This document shows positions 1 to 8,028 of a stretch of DNA of 11,392 nucleotides, piece by piece. Position 1 is the first letter of the stretch. Every line of letters begins with the position of its first letter. The stretch comes from an uncultured Oscillospiraceae bacterium. Lineage in GTDB: Bacteria; Bacillota; Clostridia; Oscillospirales; Oscillospiraceae. A program made the translations under genes and the position numbers. Under the pieces are notes generated by a model. It worked only from the letters and a program-made list of their open reading frames with translations, made no database searches and was not told where the DNA came from. Location of the stretch: NCBI GenBank assembly GCA_934546725.1, contig CAKTED010000023.1, forward strand, positions 1-11,392, read 5' to 3'.

Positions 1-1830
1 TATGAGCGTTGCGTTGAGCGTTGTGGAGTTTTCAAAGCTGCCGTAGGCCACGATTTCGGAATACGGCGTTATCTGAGAAACTCCGAGGGCTTTGCCGGTG
101 GCGGCGTTATAGATTGGCGCGGAGGTTAGCGCGTTTACATAATAGAGCTTGCCGGATATGAGCAGTATGATCTGGCGGTTTTTGCTGTCAACGTTCAGAA
201 CGGTGCCGCTGAGCTTGCCGGTCTGGACCGTTACCTCCTCGCTTTCAACGTTGACGGAGGTTATGGTGGAGTTGAAGACCGTTGCCGTGATCCTGCTGCC
301 GGCCTTTACGGAGGAGAGGAGAACGGAGGTCTTGCCCTTATAGACCGTAACATTGTCCGCAAGCAGATATCTTGTGCTGCTGCCGCCGTCGGCCGCAATT
401 TCCCAGTATGTACCGGAAACGCTCTCGATAACCGAGGTCACTGTGCCGGAAACGCTGGTTTCGGCGGCCGCGGAGACGATTTTGCTGACGATGCCGTTTT
501 TGATGTCGACGGATACGCTGTCTCCGACGCCGAGACGGTCCACGCTTATCTCGTAGCTGCCCATGTAAATGTCGGGAAGAGAGGATATGTCGAAGCCGAA
601 GTACCATATCGCACCGTCGGCGTCCTTCAGCCGGAGCTCAACGGTCGTTCCGTAGGAGATATCGGCAATGGTACCGCCGAGCGTGAGACTGTAATCCGTC
701 GCCGTTACCTCGGCGGCGCTGCCGTCCACGAGCTTCAGAATGACGTGGTAGTTCTTTTTGAGGTCGTTCACGCCGCAGTCCCTGCCGTCGAGCGTGATGG
801 GTGCCTTTGCTGCGAGGGAATAGCGCGTGTCGCGAACGCTGCCAATGGGGACGACGTTTACAGAGCCGGTGGAATAATCAGAAGAGGAGTAAACGGAGCC
901 GCTGACATACTGAGTGTTGGAATCATAGCTTATACTGCACGAGGTGACGGCGCCATCCTTATAATAAACGCGGGCGTAGCTGCCGACGTATGCCGTTGTG
1001 AGCGCCGCCGATTCGCCGTTTGCGCTGATTTTGGCCGAGGAGGCCGTTTTGAGCTCGAGCTGAAGGCCGTTTGTAAGCTCAATGCGCATGTTCGAGGCGC
1101 CGACTGAGCGTATGACGCCCTCGCAGACCGAAGCGTTTTTGTACTCGGGGATAGCAAGCTCAAGCTCCTCGCTGTCTATGAAGCTGAGCGTTCTGTAAAG
1201 CATTGCGGAAGCTACGGCGCGAGTGACGGTCTGCGTGGGGTTAAAGCGGTTGGATTCATCGCCGTCAACTATCTTTGCGTCGTAAAGAATGGCCACGCTG
1301 CCGCGAAAATCTCCCGTCAGATGCTCCGTGTCCTCAAACGGGAGAGCAACGTTTGCCGCATCGGCAAGATCGCCGCTGAGTCTGAGCGCGCGGACAAGGT
1401 AAAGAGCGAAGTGCTGCTTGTCCACAGGAGCCGCGAGGTCGACGGAGGAAAGCTCGCTTTCGGTGATAATGCCCGCAGCAAGGCAGGTGCAGAGCTCGTT
1501 TTTTGCCCATGAGAGAGAAGAAGGAACGGTGGAATCGACCTTTGAGGAGAAGTCGCCGCGGATGAGCGCGGCGGTATCGTCATCCAGCGCGTAGAATCGG
1601 GAGAGCAGAACCAGGGTCTCGCAGTTCGTTATCTGTCCGCCGGGGCGGAAGGAGCCGTCCTCATAGCCGGAAAAATATCCCTTCTGGCTCAGAGAATCTA
1701 TATATTCCCTGGCCCAATAGCCGTCGCCGACGTCACTGAAGGCCGCAAAGGCGGAGGAAGCGAGCGTAAAGGCTGTTGTCAGCGCAAGAAGGCCGGATAA
1801 AATGCGTTTGCCGCGAAAAGTGAATTTCAT
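1..1830 (-). CDS. SLH-domain secreted protein, N-terminal 610 codons, runs off left edge
   Basis: The frame read leftward from ATG at 1830-1828 is open to base 1 with no stop, so the C-terminus lies outside the window. GGAGGTG at 1842-1836 precedes the start. Residues 1-30 form a signal peptide: a basic start (MKFTFRGKR), a hydrophobic stretch, then ASSAFAA. Three S-layer homology units follow. The first, at about 31-80, is clear (FSDVGDGYW, then GYFSGYEDGSFRPGG). The second, about 95-150, is degenerate. The third, about 165-215, has LPFEDTEH and FNPTQTVTRA. SLH domains bind pyruvylated cell-wall polymers, so this is probably a cell-surface protein. From about 237 to the edge are repeated beta-rich units of about 75 residues, beginning near 238, 311, 385, 462 and 541, each opening like xGxVxSV. 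The function of this part is not recognised. It is divergent from the pyr operon and probably unrelated to it. Confidence 0.93.
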   Translation of the reverse strand, partial: MKFTFRGKRILSGLLALTTAFTLASSAFAAFSDVGDGYWAREYIDSLSQKGYFSGYEDGSFRPGGQITNCETLVLLSRFYALDDDTAALIRGDFSSKVDSTVPSSLSWAKNELCTCLAAGIITESELSSVDLAAPVDKQHFALYLVRALRLSGDLADAANVALPFEDTEHLTGDFRGSVAILYDAKIVDGDESNRFNPTQTVTRAVASAMLYRTLSFIDSEELELAIPEYKNASVCEGVIRSVGASNMRIELTNGLQLELKTASSAKISANGESAALTTAYVGSYARVYYKDGAVTSCSISYDSNTQYVSGSVYSSSDYSTGSVNVVPIGSVRDTRYSLAAKAPITLDGRDCGVNDLKKNYHVILKLVDGSAAEVTATDYSLTLGGTIADISYGTTVELRLKDADGAIWYFGFDISSLPDIYMGSYEISVDRLGVGDSVSVDIKNGIVSKIVSAAAETSVSGTVTSVIESVSGTYWEIAADGGSSTRYLLADNVTVYKGKTSVLLSSVKAGSRITATVFNSTITSVNVESEEVTVQTGKLSGTVLNVDSKNRQIILLISGKLYYVNALTSAPIYNAATGKALGVSQITPYSEIVAYGSFENSTTLNATLI

Positions 1831-1882
1831 GGGAACACCTCCGTAAATATCAGAATTCAGAATGTTCAGTGCTTACGCTTAC

Positions 1883-1911
1883 ATTTAATCACACATAAAA
1901 AGCTATGTCAA
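1883..1911 (-). promoter_or_regulatory. Promoter for the SLH-protein gene
   Basis: On the minus strand, TTGACA (1911-1906) is separated by 17 bases from TTAAAT (1888-1883). The -35 is a perfect sigma-A match and the -10 is acceptable. Transcription would begin near 1876, giving a leader of about 45 bases before the ATG at 1830. No other good promoter is visible for this gene. Confidence 0.7.
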
Positions 1912-1928
1912 CACGACAAAACGTTACT

Positions 1929-1956
1929 TTTGCACAAAAACGTCATGCTGTGCAAA
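1929..1956. promoter_or_regulatory. Inverted repeat between divergent promoters, candidate operator
   Basis: TTTGCACA (1929-1936) and its exact reverse complement TGTGCAAA (1949-1956) are separated by 12 bases. The repeat lies just upstream of the plus-strand -35 (1963) and about 18 bases beyond the minus-strand -35 (1911-1906). This position suits a dimeric DNA-binding regulator acting on one or both genes. The regulator is not identified. Eight perfect bases per arm in an AT-rich spacer could also arise by chance. Confidence 0.4.
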
Positions 1957-1962
1957 TAACTG

Positions 1963-1992
1963 TTGACAGGAGGGAAGAGAAGATAGTAAAAT
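1963..1992 (+). promoter_or_regulatory. Promoter of the pyr operon
   Basis: TTGACA (1963-1968), an 18-base spacer, then TAAAAT (1987-1992). The expected start of transcription is near 1999, which leaves an untranslated leader of only about 27 bases before the GTG at 2026. That is too short for a PyrR-type attenuator, which needs an anti-terminator and a terminator hairpin. If the operon is pyrimidine-controlled, control must act at this promoter or by another mechanism. Confidence 0.72.
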
Positions 1993-2025
1993 ATTAAAAA
2001 TACGTGCGGAGAGGAGAATCAGCTG

Positions 2026-3297
2026 GTGAACTGTATTTTGAAAAACGCTTTCGTTTTCAGAGACGGAGTATTTTCAAAAAAAGACGTTCTTGTTCATAAC
2101 GGCTCTGCTTTTTTTGTTGAGGGGGGCAGTGCTTCCAAAAATAAAGCTCCTGTTATTGACTGTACTGGTAAATTGATCTTTCCCGGCTTCGCTGATGTTC
2201 ATGTTCATTTGCGGGAGCCGGGTTTTTTTTATAAGGAAACTGTTGAAAGCGGCACGGCTGCCGCTGCGCGCGGCGGCTTTACGGATGTCTGCGCCATGCC
2301 AAATCTTGATCCCGTGCCGGACTGCCCTGAAAATCTGGCCGTGGAGCTGGGGGCGATTGAGCGCGGAGCGCGCATAAGGGTGCATCCCTATGGCGCGATA
2401 ACTGTCGGACGCAGGGGAGAGCGCCTTGCCGACATGGCCGGTATGGCCGGGAGCGTTGTGGCTTTTTCAGACGACGGCAGCGGAGTGCAGGATGACGGGA
2501 TGATGCGGGAGGCCATGACGGAGGCCAAAAGGCTTGGAAAAATCATAGCGGCGCACTGCGAGGTGAATTCTCTTCTGAACGGCGGCTGCATACACGCCGG
2601 AGAATATGCCCTGAAGCACGGCCACCGGGGAATATCCTCCGAAAGCGAGTGGAAGCAGATAGAGCGGGACATTGAGCTTGCCGCGCAGACGGGCTGCGCC
2701 TACCACGTCTGCCATATATCCTGCCGCGAGAGCGTCGAGCTCATCCGGCAGGCGAAGAAAAGCGGCGTTGACATAAGCTGCGAGACCGCCCCGCATTACC
2801 TCTGGTTCTGCGAGGAGGACCTTATCGAAAACGGCCGCTTCAAGATGAATCCTCCCCTGCGTTCGCGAGGCGATATGCTCGCGCTGCTCGAGGGCGTGGC
2901 GGACGGAACGGTGGACATGATCGCTACGGATCACGCGCCGCATTCGGCGGAGGAAAAAAGCCGGGGCCTTCGGGACAGCGCCATGGGCGTTGTGGGGCTC
3001 GAGACCTCGTTTGCCGCCTGTTATACGGGTCTTGTCCGGAAAAATATCATAGGACTCGAAAGGCTTGTGGAGCTGATGCACACGGCTCCCTGCCGCCGCT
3101 TTCATATTGGCAATGAGCTGCGCGACGGCGGACCGGCGGATCTTGCGCTCTTTGAGCTTGAAAGGCCGTATAAGGTGGACAGCGGCGAGTTTCTTTCAAA
3201 GGGACGGGCTACGCCGTTTGAGGGAACGGAGCTTTACGGACGCTGCCTTATGACCTTCTGCGGCGGCGAAAAGGTTTGGGAAGAGGGAAGCTTATGA
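2026..3297 (+). CDS. pyrC: Dihydroorotase, class I (PyrC)
   Basis: Cytosolic zinc enzyme that cyclises N-carbamoyl-aspartate to dihydroorotate, third step of UMP synthesis. At 423 aa it has the usual length of class I dihydroorotase. The metal and active-site set is complete: DVHVHLREPG (His59, His61, Arg63), a FSDDG turn (Asp149/Asp150), AAHCE (His177), CHIS (His230) and ATDHAPH (Asp302). This spacing matches the Aquifex/Bacillus class I enzymes as I remember them. The start is GTG at 2026, with GAGGAG at 2011-2016 about nine bases upstream. The first roughly 70 codons are visibly richer in A and T than the rest, perhaps a loosely structured initiation region. It is first gene of the operon and its stop overlaps the pyrK start (ATGA, 3294-3297). 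Confidence 0.96.
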   Translation: MNCILKNAFVFRDGVFSKKDVLVHNGSAFFVEGGSASKNKAPVIDCTGKLIFPGFADVHVHLREPGFFYKETVESGTAAAARGGFTDVCAMPNLDPVPDCPENLAVELGAIERGARIRVHPYGAITVGRRGERLADMAGMAGSVVAFSDDGSGVQDDGMMREAMTEAKRLGKIIAAHCEVNSLLNGGCIHAGEYALKHGHRGISSESEWKQIERDIELAAQTGCAYHVCHISCRESVELIRQAKKSGVDISCETAPHYLWFCEEDLIENGRFKMNPPLRSRGDMLALLEGVADGTVDMIATDHAPHSAEEKSRGLRDSAMGVVGLETSFAACYTGLVRKNIIGLERLVELMHTAPCRRFHIGNELRDGGPADLALFELERPYKVDSGEFLSKGRATPFEGTELYGRCLMTFCGGEKVWEEGSL

Positions 3298-4031
3298 AAA
3301 AAAGCATTTTTGAGATCACGGAAAATGTCTGCATCGCAAAAAATACGTGGCGCATGCGCCTTCGCGGAGACACCGGCGATATTATAAGGCCGGGGCAGTT
3401 CATAAATATCGAGCTGGACGGCTTTTATCTGCGTCGACCCATCTCCGTGTGCGACTGCGTGGGCGATGAGATAACGATAATATATAAGGTCGCAGGAAAG
3501 GGAACAGAGTACATGTCCTTCCTTGGAGCCGGGAAGAAGCTGGACGTTCTTTCCGGGCTTGGGAACGGCTTTGATACCCGCAAATGCGGCGATTTTCCGC
3601 TGCTCGTTGGAGGCGGAGCGGGAGTCGCGCCGCTGTACCTGCTTGCGAAAGAGCTTGCGCGGGCGGGAAAAAGGCCGATGGTGATAATCGGCTTCGGCAG
3701 CGCGGATGAGGTGTTCCTTGAGGACGAGTTCAAATCTCTGGGGCTTGAGTGCGTCGTTACCACGGCAGACGGAAGCCGGGGCGTGCGAGGCTTTGTGACG
3801 GATGCGCTCGGCTCACTCAGCCGCGAGCCGGACCAGCTTTTTTCCTGCGGTCCGGAGGTAATGATGAAGGCGCTTGCCGAAAAAACGACCTGCCCCGGTC
3901 AGTTCAGCTTTGAGGAACGCATGGGCTGCGGCTTTGGTGCGTGCATGGGCTGCAGCTGCAAAACGAAGTACGGAAGCAAACGCATTTGCCGCGACGGCCC
4001 GGTGCTTGACAGGGAGGAGATAATATGGTAA
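3294..4031 (+). CDS. pyrK: Dihydroorotate dehydrogenase B, electron-transfer subunit (PyrK)
   Basis: Carries electrons between the FMN of PyrD and NAD+ in the heterotetrameric class 1B dihydroorotate dehydrogenase. The 245-aa protein shows the expected order. A flavin-binding domain has RRPIS (47-51). An NAD-binding domain has GGGAGVAP (106-113) and SCGPEVMM (184-191). The C-terminal 2Fe-2S site has Cys212, Cys217, Cys220 and Cys232, with C-x4-C-x2-C-x11-C spacing. I chose ATG at 3294, which overlaps the pyrC stop and follows AGAGGGAAG. An in-frame TTG at 3276 would add six residues but has no comparable ribosome site. It overlaps pyrD by seven bases, which fits translational coupling of the two subunits. 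Confidence 0.95.
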   Translation: MKKSIFEITENVCIAKNTWRMRLRGDTGDIIRPGQFINIELDGFYLRRPISVCDCVGDEITIIYKVAGKGTEYMSFLGAGKKLDVLSGLGNGFDTRKCGDFPLLVGGGAGVAPLYLLAKELARAGKRPMVIIGFGSADEVFLEDEFKSLGLECVVTTADGSRGVRGFVTDALGSLSREPDQLFSCGPEVMMKALAEKTTCPGQFSFEERMGCGFGACMGCSCKTKYGSKRICRDGPVLDREEIIW

Positions 4032-4936
4032 ACACGTCCGTAAGGCTTGGGAGCATGCAGCTGGATAATCCCGTTATACCGGCGAGCGGGACCTTTGGGT
4101 TTGGATATGAATTCGCGGAGCTTTATGACATAAATATTCTCGGCTCCATATCCCTGAAGGGGACGACGCTTGAGCCGCGCTTCGGCAATCCAACGCCGAG
4201 AATCGCGGAATGCACGGCTGGCCTGATAAACTCCGTCGGCTTGCAGAACCCGGGAATAGATCAGGTCCTGAGCCGTGAGATACCCGAGCTTGAAAAACAT
4301 TATAAAAAGCCCGTCATAGCCAATATAAGCGGATTTTCGGTTGACGAATACGTCAAATGCTGCGAAGAGGCCGATTCCTGCGATAAGATTGGCATGATAG
4401 AGCTCAATATAAGCTGTCCGAACGTACATAACGGCGGAATGAGCTTCGGGACCTCGGTCGAGAGCGCCTTTCAGGTAACGAAGGCCGTTAAGGCGGCGAC
4501 GAAAAAGCAGATTTTCGTAAAGCTTACGCCAAACGCGCCGAATATCGCCGAGATAGCCGCCGCCTGCGAAAGCGCGGGGGCGGACGGCATAAGCCTGATA
4601 AACACGCTGCTCGGTATGAGGATCGATCTGAAGCGCCGCAGACCGGTCATAGCCAACGTGAAGGGCGGATTTTCCGGCCCGGCGGTTTTCCCCGTGGCGC
4701 TCAGGATGGTCTATGAGGTATATGAGGCCGTCAGGATACCGATAATGGGCATGGGCGGCGTTTCCACGGCGGCAGACGTTATTGAAATGATGCTTGCCGG
4801 AGCGACCGCCGTTCAGGTGGGCGCGGCGAACCTTAAGGATCCGTTCGCGTGCAAAAGCATAATCGAATCGCTCCCTGAGGAGATGGAGAAGCTGGGGATC
4901 GATGATCTTTCAAAAATAATTGGAGGTGCGCATTAA
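4025..4936 (+). CDS. pyrD: Dihydroorotate dehydrogenase B, catalytic subunit (PyrD, class 1B)
   Basis: FMN enzyme that oxidises dihydroorotate to orotate, fourth step of UMP synthesis; class 1B forms use PyrK and NAD+. It is 303 aa, typical of the class. Visible marks are the N-terminal NPVIPASGTFGFG segment, NSVGLQNPG (about 69-77), and NISCPNVHNGG (128-138), in which Cys131 is the catalytic base of class 1 enzymes. Near residues 240-270, MGMGGVSTAADVIEMM and a GA-rich stretch form the FMN phosphate site. The adjacent pyrK confirms class 1B rather than the fumarate-linked 1A or membrane class 2. ATG at 4025 follows GGGAGGAG closely. The stop TAA shares its last base with the pyrF ATG. Confidence 0.96.
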   Translation: MVNTSVRLGSMQLDNPVIPASGTFGFGYEFAELYDINILGSISLKGTTLEPRFGNPTPRIAECTAGLINSVGLQNPGIDQVLSREIPELEKHYKKPVIANISGFSVDEYVKCCEEADSCDKIGMIELNISCPNVHNGGMSFGTSVESAFQVTKAVKAATKKQIFVKLTPNAPNIAEIAAACESAGADGISLINTLLGMRIDLKRRRPVIANVKGGFSGPAVFPVALRMVYEVYEAVRIPIMGMGGVSTAADVIEMMLAGATAVQVGAANLKDPFACKSIIESLPEEMEKLGIDDLSKIIGGAH

Positions 4937-5634
4937 TGGGAAAGGACGTTATTATTGCCTGCGATTTTCCCTCGGGCAGGGCGGCGCTGGACTTTCTGGA
5001 CGGGATGAAGGGCGCAAAGCCCTTTGTAAAGATCGGCATGGAGCTTTTTTATGCCGAGGGGCCGGAGATAGTACGCGAGCTGAAAAAACGGGGAATGAAA
5101 ATATTTCTCGACCTGAAGCTGCACGATATCCCCAATACTGTCGGCTCGGCGATGAAGGTGCTCTCCACGCTCGGCGTTGATATGACGAACGTCCACGCCG
5201 CGGGCGGCAGGGCGATGATGGAGGCCGCGCTTGCCGGTCTTACAAGGCCGGACGGCACGAGGCCGCTGCTTATAGCCGTAACGCAGCTTACCTCCACGAG
5301 CGAGAGGATGATGCGCGGCGAGCTGCTTATCGAAAAGCCGATAGGCGACGTTGTGGAGTCGTATGCGAAAAACGCCATGGCCGCGGGGCTGGACGGCGTT
5401 GTCTGCTCGCCGCTCGAGGCGGGACTGGTCCACGGAAACGTCGGAGCGGGCTTCCTTACGGTCACGCCGGGCATACGCTTTGCGGGCGGGGACGTCGGCG
5501 ATCAGTCGCGCGTGACCACGCCGGAAAAGGCGAAGAGGCTGGGGTCCGATTACATAGTCGTTGGCAGACCGATAACAAGGGCGGAGGATCCTCTTGCGGC
5601 GTATGAGCGCTGCATGGCGGATTTTGTCGATTGA
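4936..5634 (+). CDS. pyrF: Orotidine 5'-phosphate decarboxylase (PyrF)
   Basis: Removes CO2 from orotidine monophosphate to give UMP, the last step of the pathway. The 232-aa length and motifs match the short, bacterial OMP decarboxylase type. The catalytic charge network is present: Lys32 (FVKIG) and the DLKLHDIPNTV motif with Asp59, Lys61 and Asp64. The phosphate-binding elements TPGIR and VGRPIT lie towards the C-terminus. Translation starts at ATG 4936, in the TAATG junction with pyrD, and the ribosome site is GGAGGTG at 4921-4927. The next gene, pyrE, starts 25 bases after its stop, the largest gap within the operon. Confidence 0.96.
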   Translation: MGKDVIIACDFPSGRAALDFLDGMKGAKPFVKIGMELFYAEGPEIVRELKKRGMKIFLDLKLHDIPNTVGSAMKVLSTLGVDMTNVHAAGGRAMMEAALAGLTRPDGTRPLLIAVTQLTSTSERMMRGELLIEKPIGDVVESYAKNAMAAGLDGVVCSPLEAGLVHGNVGAGFLTVTPGIRFAGGDVGDQSRVTTPEKAKRLGSDYIVVGRPITRAEDPLAAYERCMADFVD

Positions 5635-5659
5635 GATAAGGGAAAGGAAAGTGAACACA

Positions 5660-6292
5660 ATGGAGAAAAAAATTGCCGAGGCGCTGCTTTCGATCAAAGC
5701 GGTGTTTTTCAGACCGGATGAGCCCTTCACCTGGGCGAGCGGGATAAAAAGCCCGGTTTACTGCGATAATCGCCTCATCCTCACGGCGCCGGAGGTGAGA
5801 ACGCTCGTGGAAAAGTCCATCGCCGAGACGGTGGAGCGCGAGTATCCCGACTGCGAGGTGCTTATGGGTACAAGCACGGCCGGAATAGCCCACGCGGCCA
5901 TAGTCGGCCATATCCTCAAGCTGCCGATGGGCTATGTTCGCGGCAGCGCAAAGGATCACGGACGCAATAATCAGATAGAGGGAAGGCTGGAAAAGGGCCA
6001 GAAGGTCGTGGTTATCGAGGACCTTATCTCCACAGGCGGCAGCGTTATCGAGGTTGTAAATGTACTGCGCGAGGCTGGAGCGGAGGTTTTGGGCGTGGCG
6101 AGCATATTCACCTATAATATGGCCGCCTCGGCCAGAAAGCTTGCGGAGGCGGACGTAAGGAACGTGAGCCTGACGAATTTTGACGTAATAGCGGACGTTG
6201 CGGCGCAGACGGGCTATATAAGGCCCGAGGATGTAAAGCGCCTTATCGCGTTCAGAAATAACCCCTCCGACGAAAGCTGGATGAGCAGATGA
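5660..6292 (+). CDS. pyrE: Orotate phosphoribosyltransferase (PyrE)
   Basis: Couples orotate with PRPP to give orotidine monophosphate, the substrate of the upstream pyrF product. From ATG 5660 the protein has 210 aa, normal for the family. The PRPP-binding signature [12 protein letters not shown] is at 116-127 and the flexible catalytic loop [11 protein letters not shown] at 98-108. The frame is open upstream to 5594, but that would overlap pyrF and add unrelated sequence. The purine-rich AAAGGAAAG (5643-5651) sits at a good distance from ATG 5660. A GTG at 5651 is the only competing start and would add three residues. The stop overlaps the pyrB start (ATGA, 6289-6292). Confidence 0.94.
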   Translation: MEKKIAEALLSIKAVFFRPDEPFTWASGIKSPVYCDNRLILTAPEVRTLVEKSIAETVEREYPDCEVLMGTSTAGIAHAAIVGHILKLPMGYVRGSAKDHGRNNQIEGRLEKGQKVVVIEDLISTGGSVIEVVNVLREAGAEVLGVASIFTYNMAASARKLAEADVRNVSLTNFDVIADVAAQTGYIRPEDVKRLIAFRNNPSDESWMSR

Positions 6293-7200
6293 GAAGTCTT
6301 ATAGATATAAACGAGCTGTCCACCGAAGAGATAGACAGCCTTATCGCCACGGCGAACGATATAATGCGGGATCCCGATAAATACGCCGAAAAGTGCAGAA
6401 GAAAGAAGATAGCAACGCTTTTTTACGAGCCCTCCACCCGCACGAGACTGAGCTTTGAATCCGCCATGCTCGAGCTGGGCGGCAGCGTCATAGGATTTTC
6501 CGAGGCGAGCTCCAGCTCCTCCTCCAAGGGCGAGAGCGTTGCCGATACGGCGCGCACGGTGAGCTGCTTCGCGGATATAATCGCAATGCGCCACCCCAAG
6601 GAGGGAGCGCCTTACGTTGCGTCGAAGGCCGTTAACATACCCGTTATAAACGCGGGCGACGGCGGTCATAACCACCCTACGCAGACGCTTGCGGACCTGC
6701 TCACAATAAGCCGCGAGAAGGGGAGGCTGAGCAATATGACGGTCGGCCTGTGCGGAGACCTGAAGTTTGGCCGCACGGTGCATTCTCTCATAAGCGCCCT
6801 TTCACGCTACGAGGGGATAAAATTCGTCATGATCTCGCCCGAGGAGCTGAGAGTGCCGGACTATGTGCTGGATACTCTCAAAAAGAAAAATATTCCCTTC
6901 GTGGAGACTCGCTCGCTCGAGGAGGCCATGCCTGAGCTTGACATACTCTACATGACCCGCGTTCAGCGCGAGAGATTCTTCAACGAGGCGGATTATGTCC
7001 GCCTGAAAAACAGCTATATTCTTACGCCGGACAAGCTCGAAACGGCAAAAAAGGACCTTGCCATCCTGCACCCGCTGCCGAGAGTCAACGAGATATCCAC
7101 GGCGGTGGACGCGGACCCGCGCGCATGCTACTTCAAGCAGGTGCTTTACGGCAAATATATCAGAATGGCGCTTATAATGATGCTGCTGGAGGTGGAATGA
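6289..7200 (+). CDS. pyrB: Aspartate carbamoyltransferase, catalytic chain (PyrB)
   Basis: Condenses carbamoyl phosphate with aspartate, the committed step of pyrimidine synthesis. The 303-aa chain has all key elements: [12 protein letters not shown] for the carbamoyl phosphate phosphate group; an unusually serine-rich [10 protein letters not shown] loop, matching the mobile 80s loop whose Ser and Lys reach into the neighbouring active site; [17 protein letters not shown] (His and Gln of the active site); [14 protein letters not shown]; and HPLPR. It is followed directly by pyrI, so it should form the regulated c6r6-type holoenzyme known from enteric bacteria. Start ATG 6289 lies inside the pyrE stop. 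No strong ribosome site precedes it, which suggests translational coupling to pyrE. Confidence 0.96.
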   Translation: MRSLIDINELSTEEIDSLIATANDIMRDPDKYAEKCRRKKIATLFYEPSTRTRLSFESAMLELGGSVIGFSEASSSSSSKGESVADTARTVSCFADIIAMRHPKEGAPYVASKAVNIPVINAGDGGHNHPTQTLADLLTISREKGRLSNMTVGLCGDLKFGRTVHSLISALSRYEGIKFVMISPEELRVPDYVLDTLKKKNIPFVETRSLEEAMPELDILYMTRVQRERFFNEADYVRLKNSYILTPDKLETAKKDLAILHPLPRVNEISTAVDADPRACYFKQVLYGKYIRMALIMMLLEVE

Positions 7201-7623
7201 ATGAATATCGATTCTATCAGAAACGGCTATGTCATAGACCACATCAAAGCCGGTACAAGCATGGAAATATACCACTTTCTTAACCTCGAAAAGCTCGATT
7301 GCAGTGTTGCGGTAATCAAGAATGCCATGGGTAAATCCGGAAAAAAGGATATCATCAAGATAGACGAGCTCATTGACCTTGACCTCGACGTGCTTGGATA
7401 TCTCGACCCCGGCATAACCGTGAACAGGGTGCGAGACGGCGAAATAATCGAAAAAAGCAAGCTGGCTCTGCCGCAGGAGCTGCACGGAGTTATTTCCTGT
7501 AAAAACCCGCGCTGCATAAGCTCTGTCGAGCAGGAGCTGCCGCAGCACTTTCGCCTTACCGACCCGGAAAACGGCGTTTACAGGTGCGTTTACTGTGACG
7601 CAAGAGCCGAAAGAAAGAAATAA
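7201..7623 (+). CDS. pyrI: Aspartate carbamoyltransferase, regulatory chain (PyrI)
   Basis: Non-catalytic chain that binds CTP/ATP and holds catalytic trimers together through a zinc domain, giving end-product feedback. At 140 aa it is slightly shorter than the E. coli chain (153 aa). Nucleotide-site residues line up with E. coli from memory: Asp13-His14 in GYVIDHI, Lys53 in KKDIIKID, and Lys85 in the EKSKLALP segment. The four zinc cysteines are Cys100, Cys105, Cys129 and Cys132. This implies allosteric control is retained, though its sign and strength cannot be read here. ATG 7201 follows the pyrB stop directly and has GGAGGTGG at 7188-7195. It is the last gene of the operon. Confidence 0.95.
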   Translation: MNIDSIRNGYVIDHIKAGTSMEIYHFLNLEKLDCSVAVIKNAMGKSGKKDIIKIDELIDLDLDVLGYLDPGITVNRVRDGEIIEKSKLALPQELHGVISCKNPRCISSVEQELPQHFRLTDPENGVYRCVYCDARAERKK

Positions 7624-7633
7624 ACGGGGTAAT

Positions 7634-8003
7634 ATGGACGCGTAAGGGGCGCCCCACAACCAGTGGACGCGGAAGCTCAAACCTTCCGTCATTCAGAGGG
7701 GTACGCAGTACCCCGTGGAATCCCCCGGTCAGGAGCGGGGCAGTACGTCGACAGTGGACGCGTAAAGCGCCCCTTCCCCACCGTCATCCTCGCGAAGCGG
7801 GGATCCCCCTTGGAGGGGCAGAACGGTACGTCATCGTTACCCCGGTGGAACCAACGGTGGGATTCCCGCGCGGAGCGCGAGAATGACAGCAGATTTTCAG
7901 CATCGTCGTCGTTACCCCGGCGGAACCATCAGGGGGATTCTTCGCCTGCTTGCGCAGGCTCTGAATGACAGCAGATAATAAGCTTCGCTCCCTCTGAATG
8001 ACG
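7634..8003. repeat. Hairpin-repeat cluster A between pyrI and folT
   Basis: This gene-free stretch is made of short modules of the form GTC-ATTC-variable stem-GAAT-CCC. In plus orientation are A1 (7688-7724) and A2 (7783-7807, degenerate: GTCATCC...GGATCCC). In minus orientation are A3 (7859-7887), A4 (7934-7969) and a truncated A5 (about 7980-8002). Between minus-strand modules lies a linker read as GGTTCCRCCGGGGTAACGA. TGGACGCG appears at 7635, 7664 and 7755, twice continuing as TGGACGCGTAA (7635-7645, 7755-7765); a GGGGCGCCCC palindrome is at 7646-7655. Related modules fill cluster B at 10339-10903. No protein-like reading is credible. The pyr transcript probably reads through this stretch to the terminator at 8029. 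Confidence 0.85.
7688..7724 (+). repeat. Repeat module A1 with 7-bp GCA-loop hairpin
   Basis: GTCATTCAGA leads into GGGGTAC (7698-7704), loop GCA, and GTACCCC (7708-7714), then GTGGAATCCC. ATTC and GAAT at the ends can pair as an outer clamp around an AGA/GTG internal loop. The same flanks and loop with a different stem occur at 10617-10651 on the opposite strand. Confidence 0.8.
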
Positions 8004-8028
8004 TGCATAATCATAACAATATAAACAG

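Noticed and set aside
745..1107. Plus-strand frame of 120 codons, and other frames opposite the SLH gene
   Set aside because: They are antisense to an uninterrupted 610-codon frame with signal peptide and SLH domains, and have no recognisable domains.
5594..5659. Earlier in-frame start for pyrE
   Set aside because: It would overlap the end of pyrF and add residues not typical of the family; ATG 5660 has a better ribosome site and gives a normal 210-aa protein.
4933..5730. Minus-strand frame of 265 codons opposite pyrF
   Set aside because: It is antisense to pyrF with its full catalytic motif, and the product is arginine-rich and featureless.
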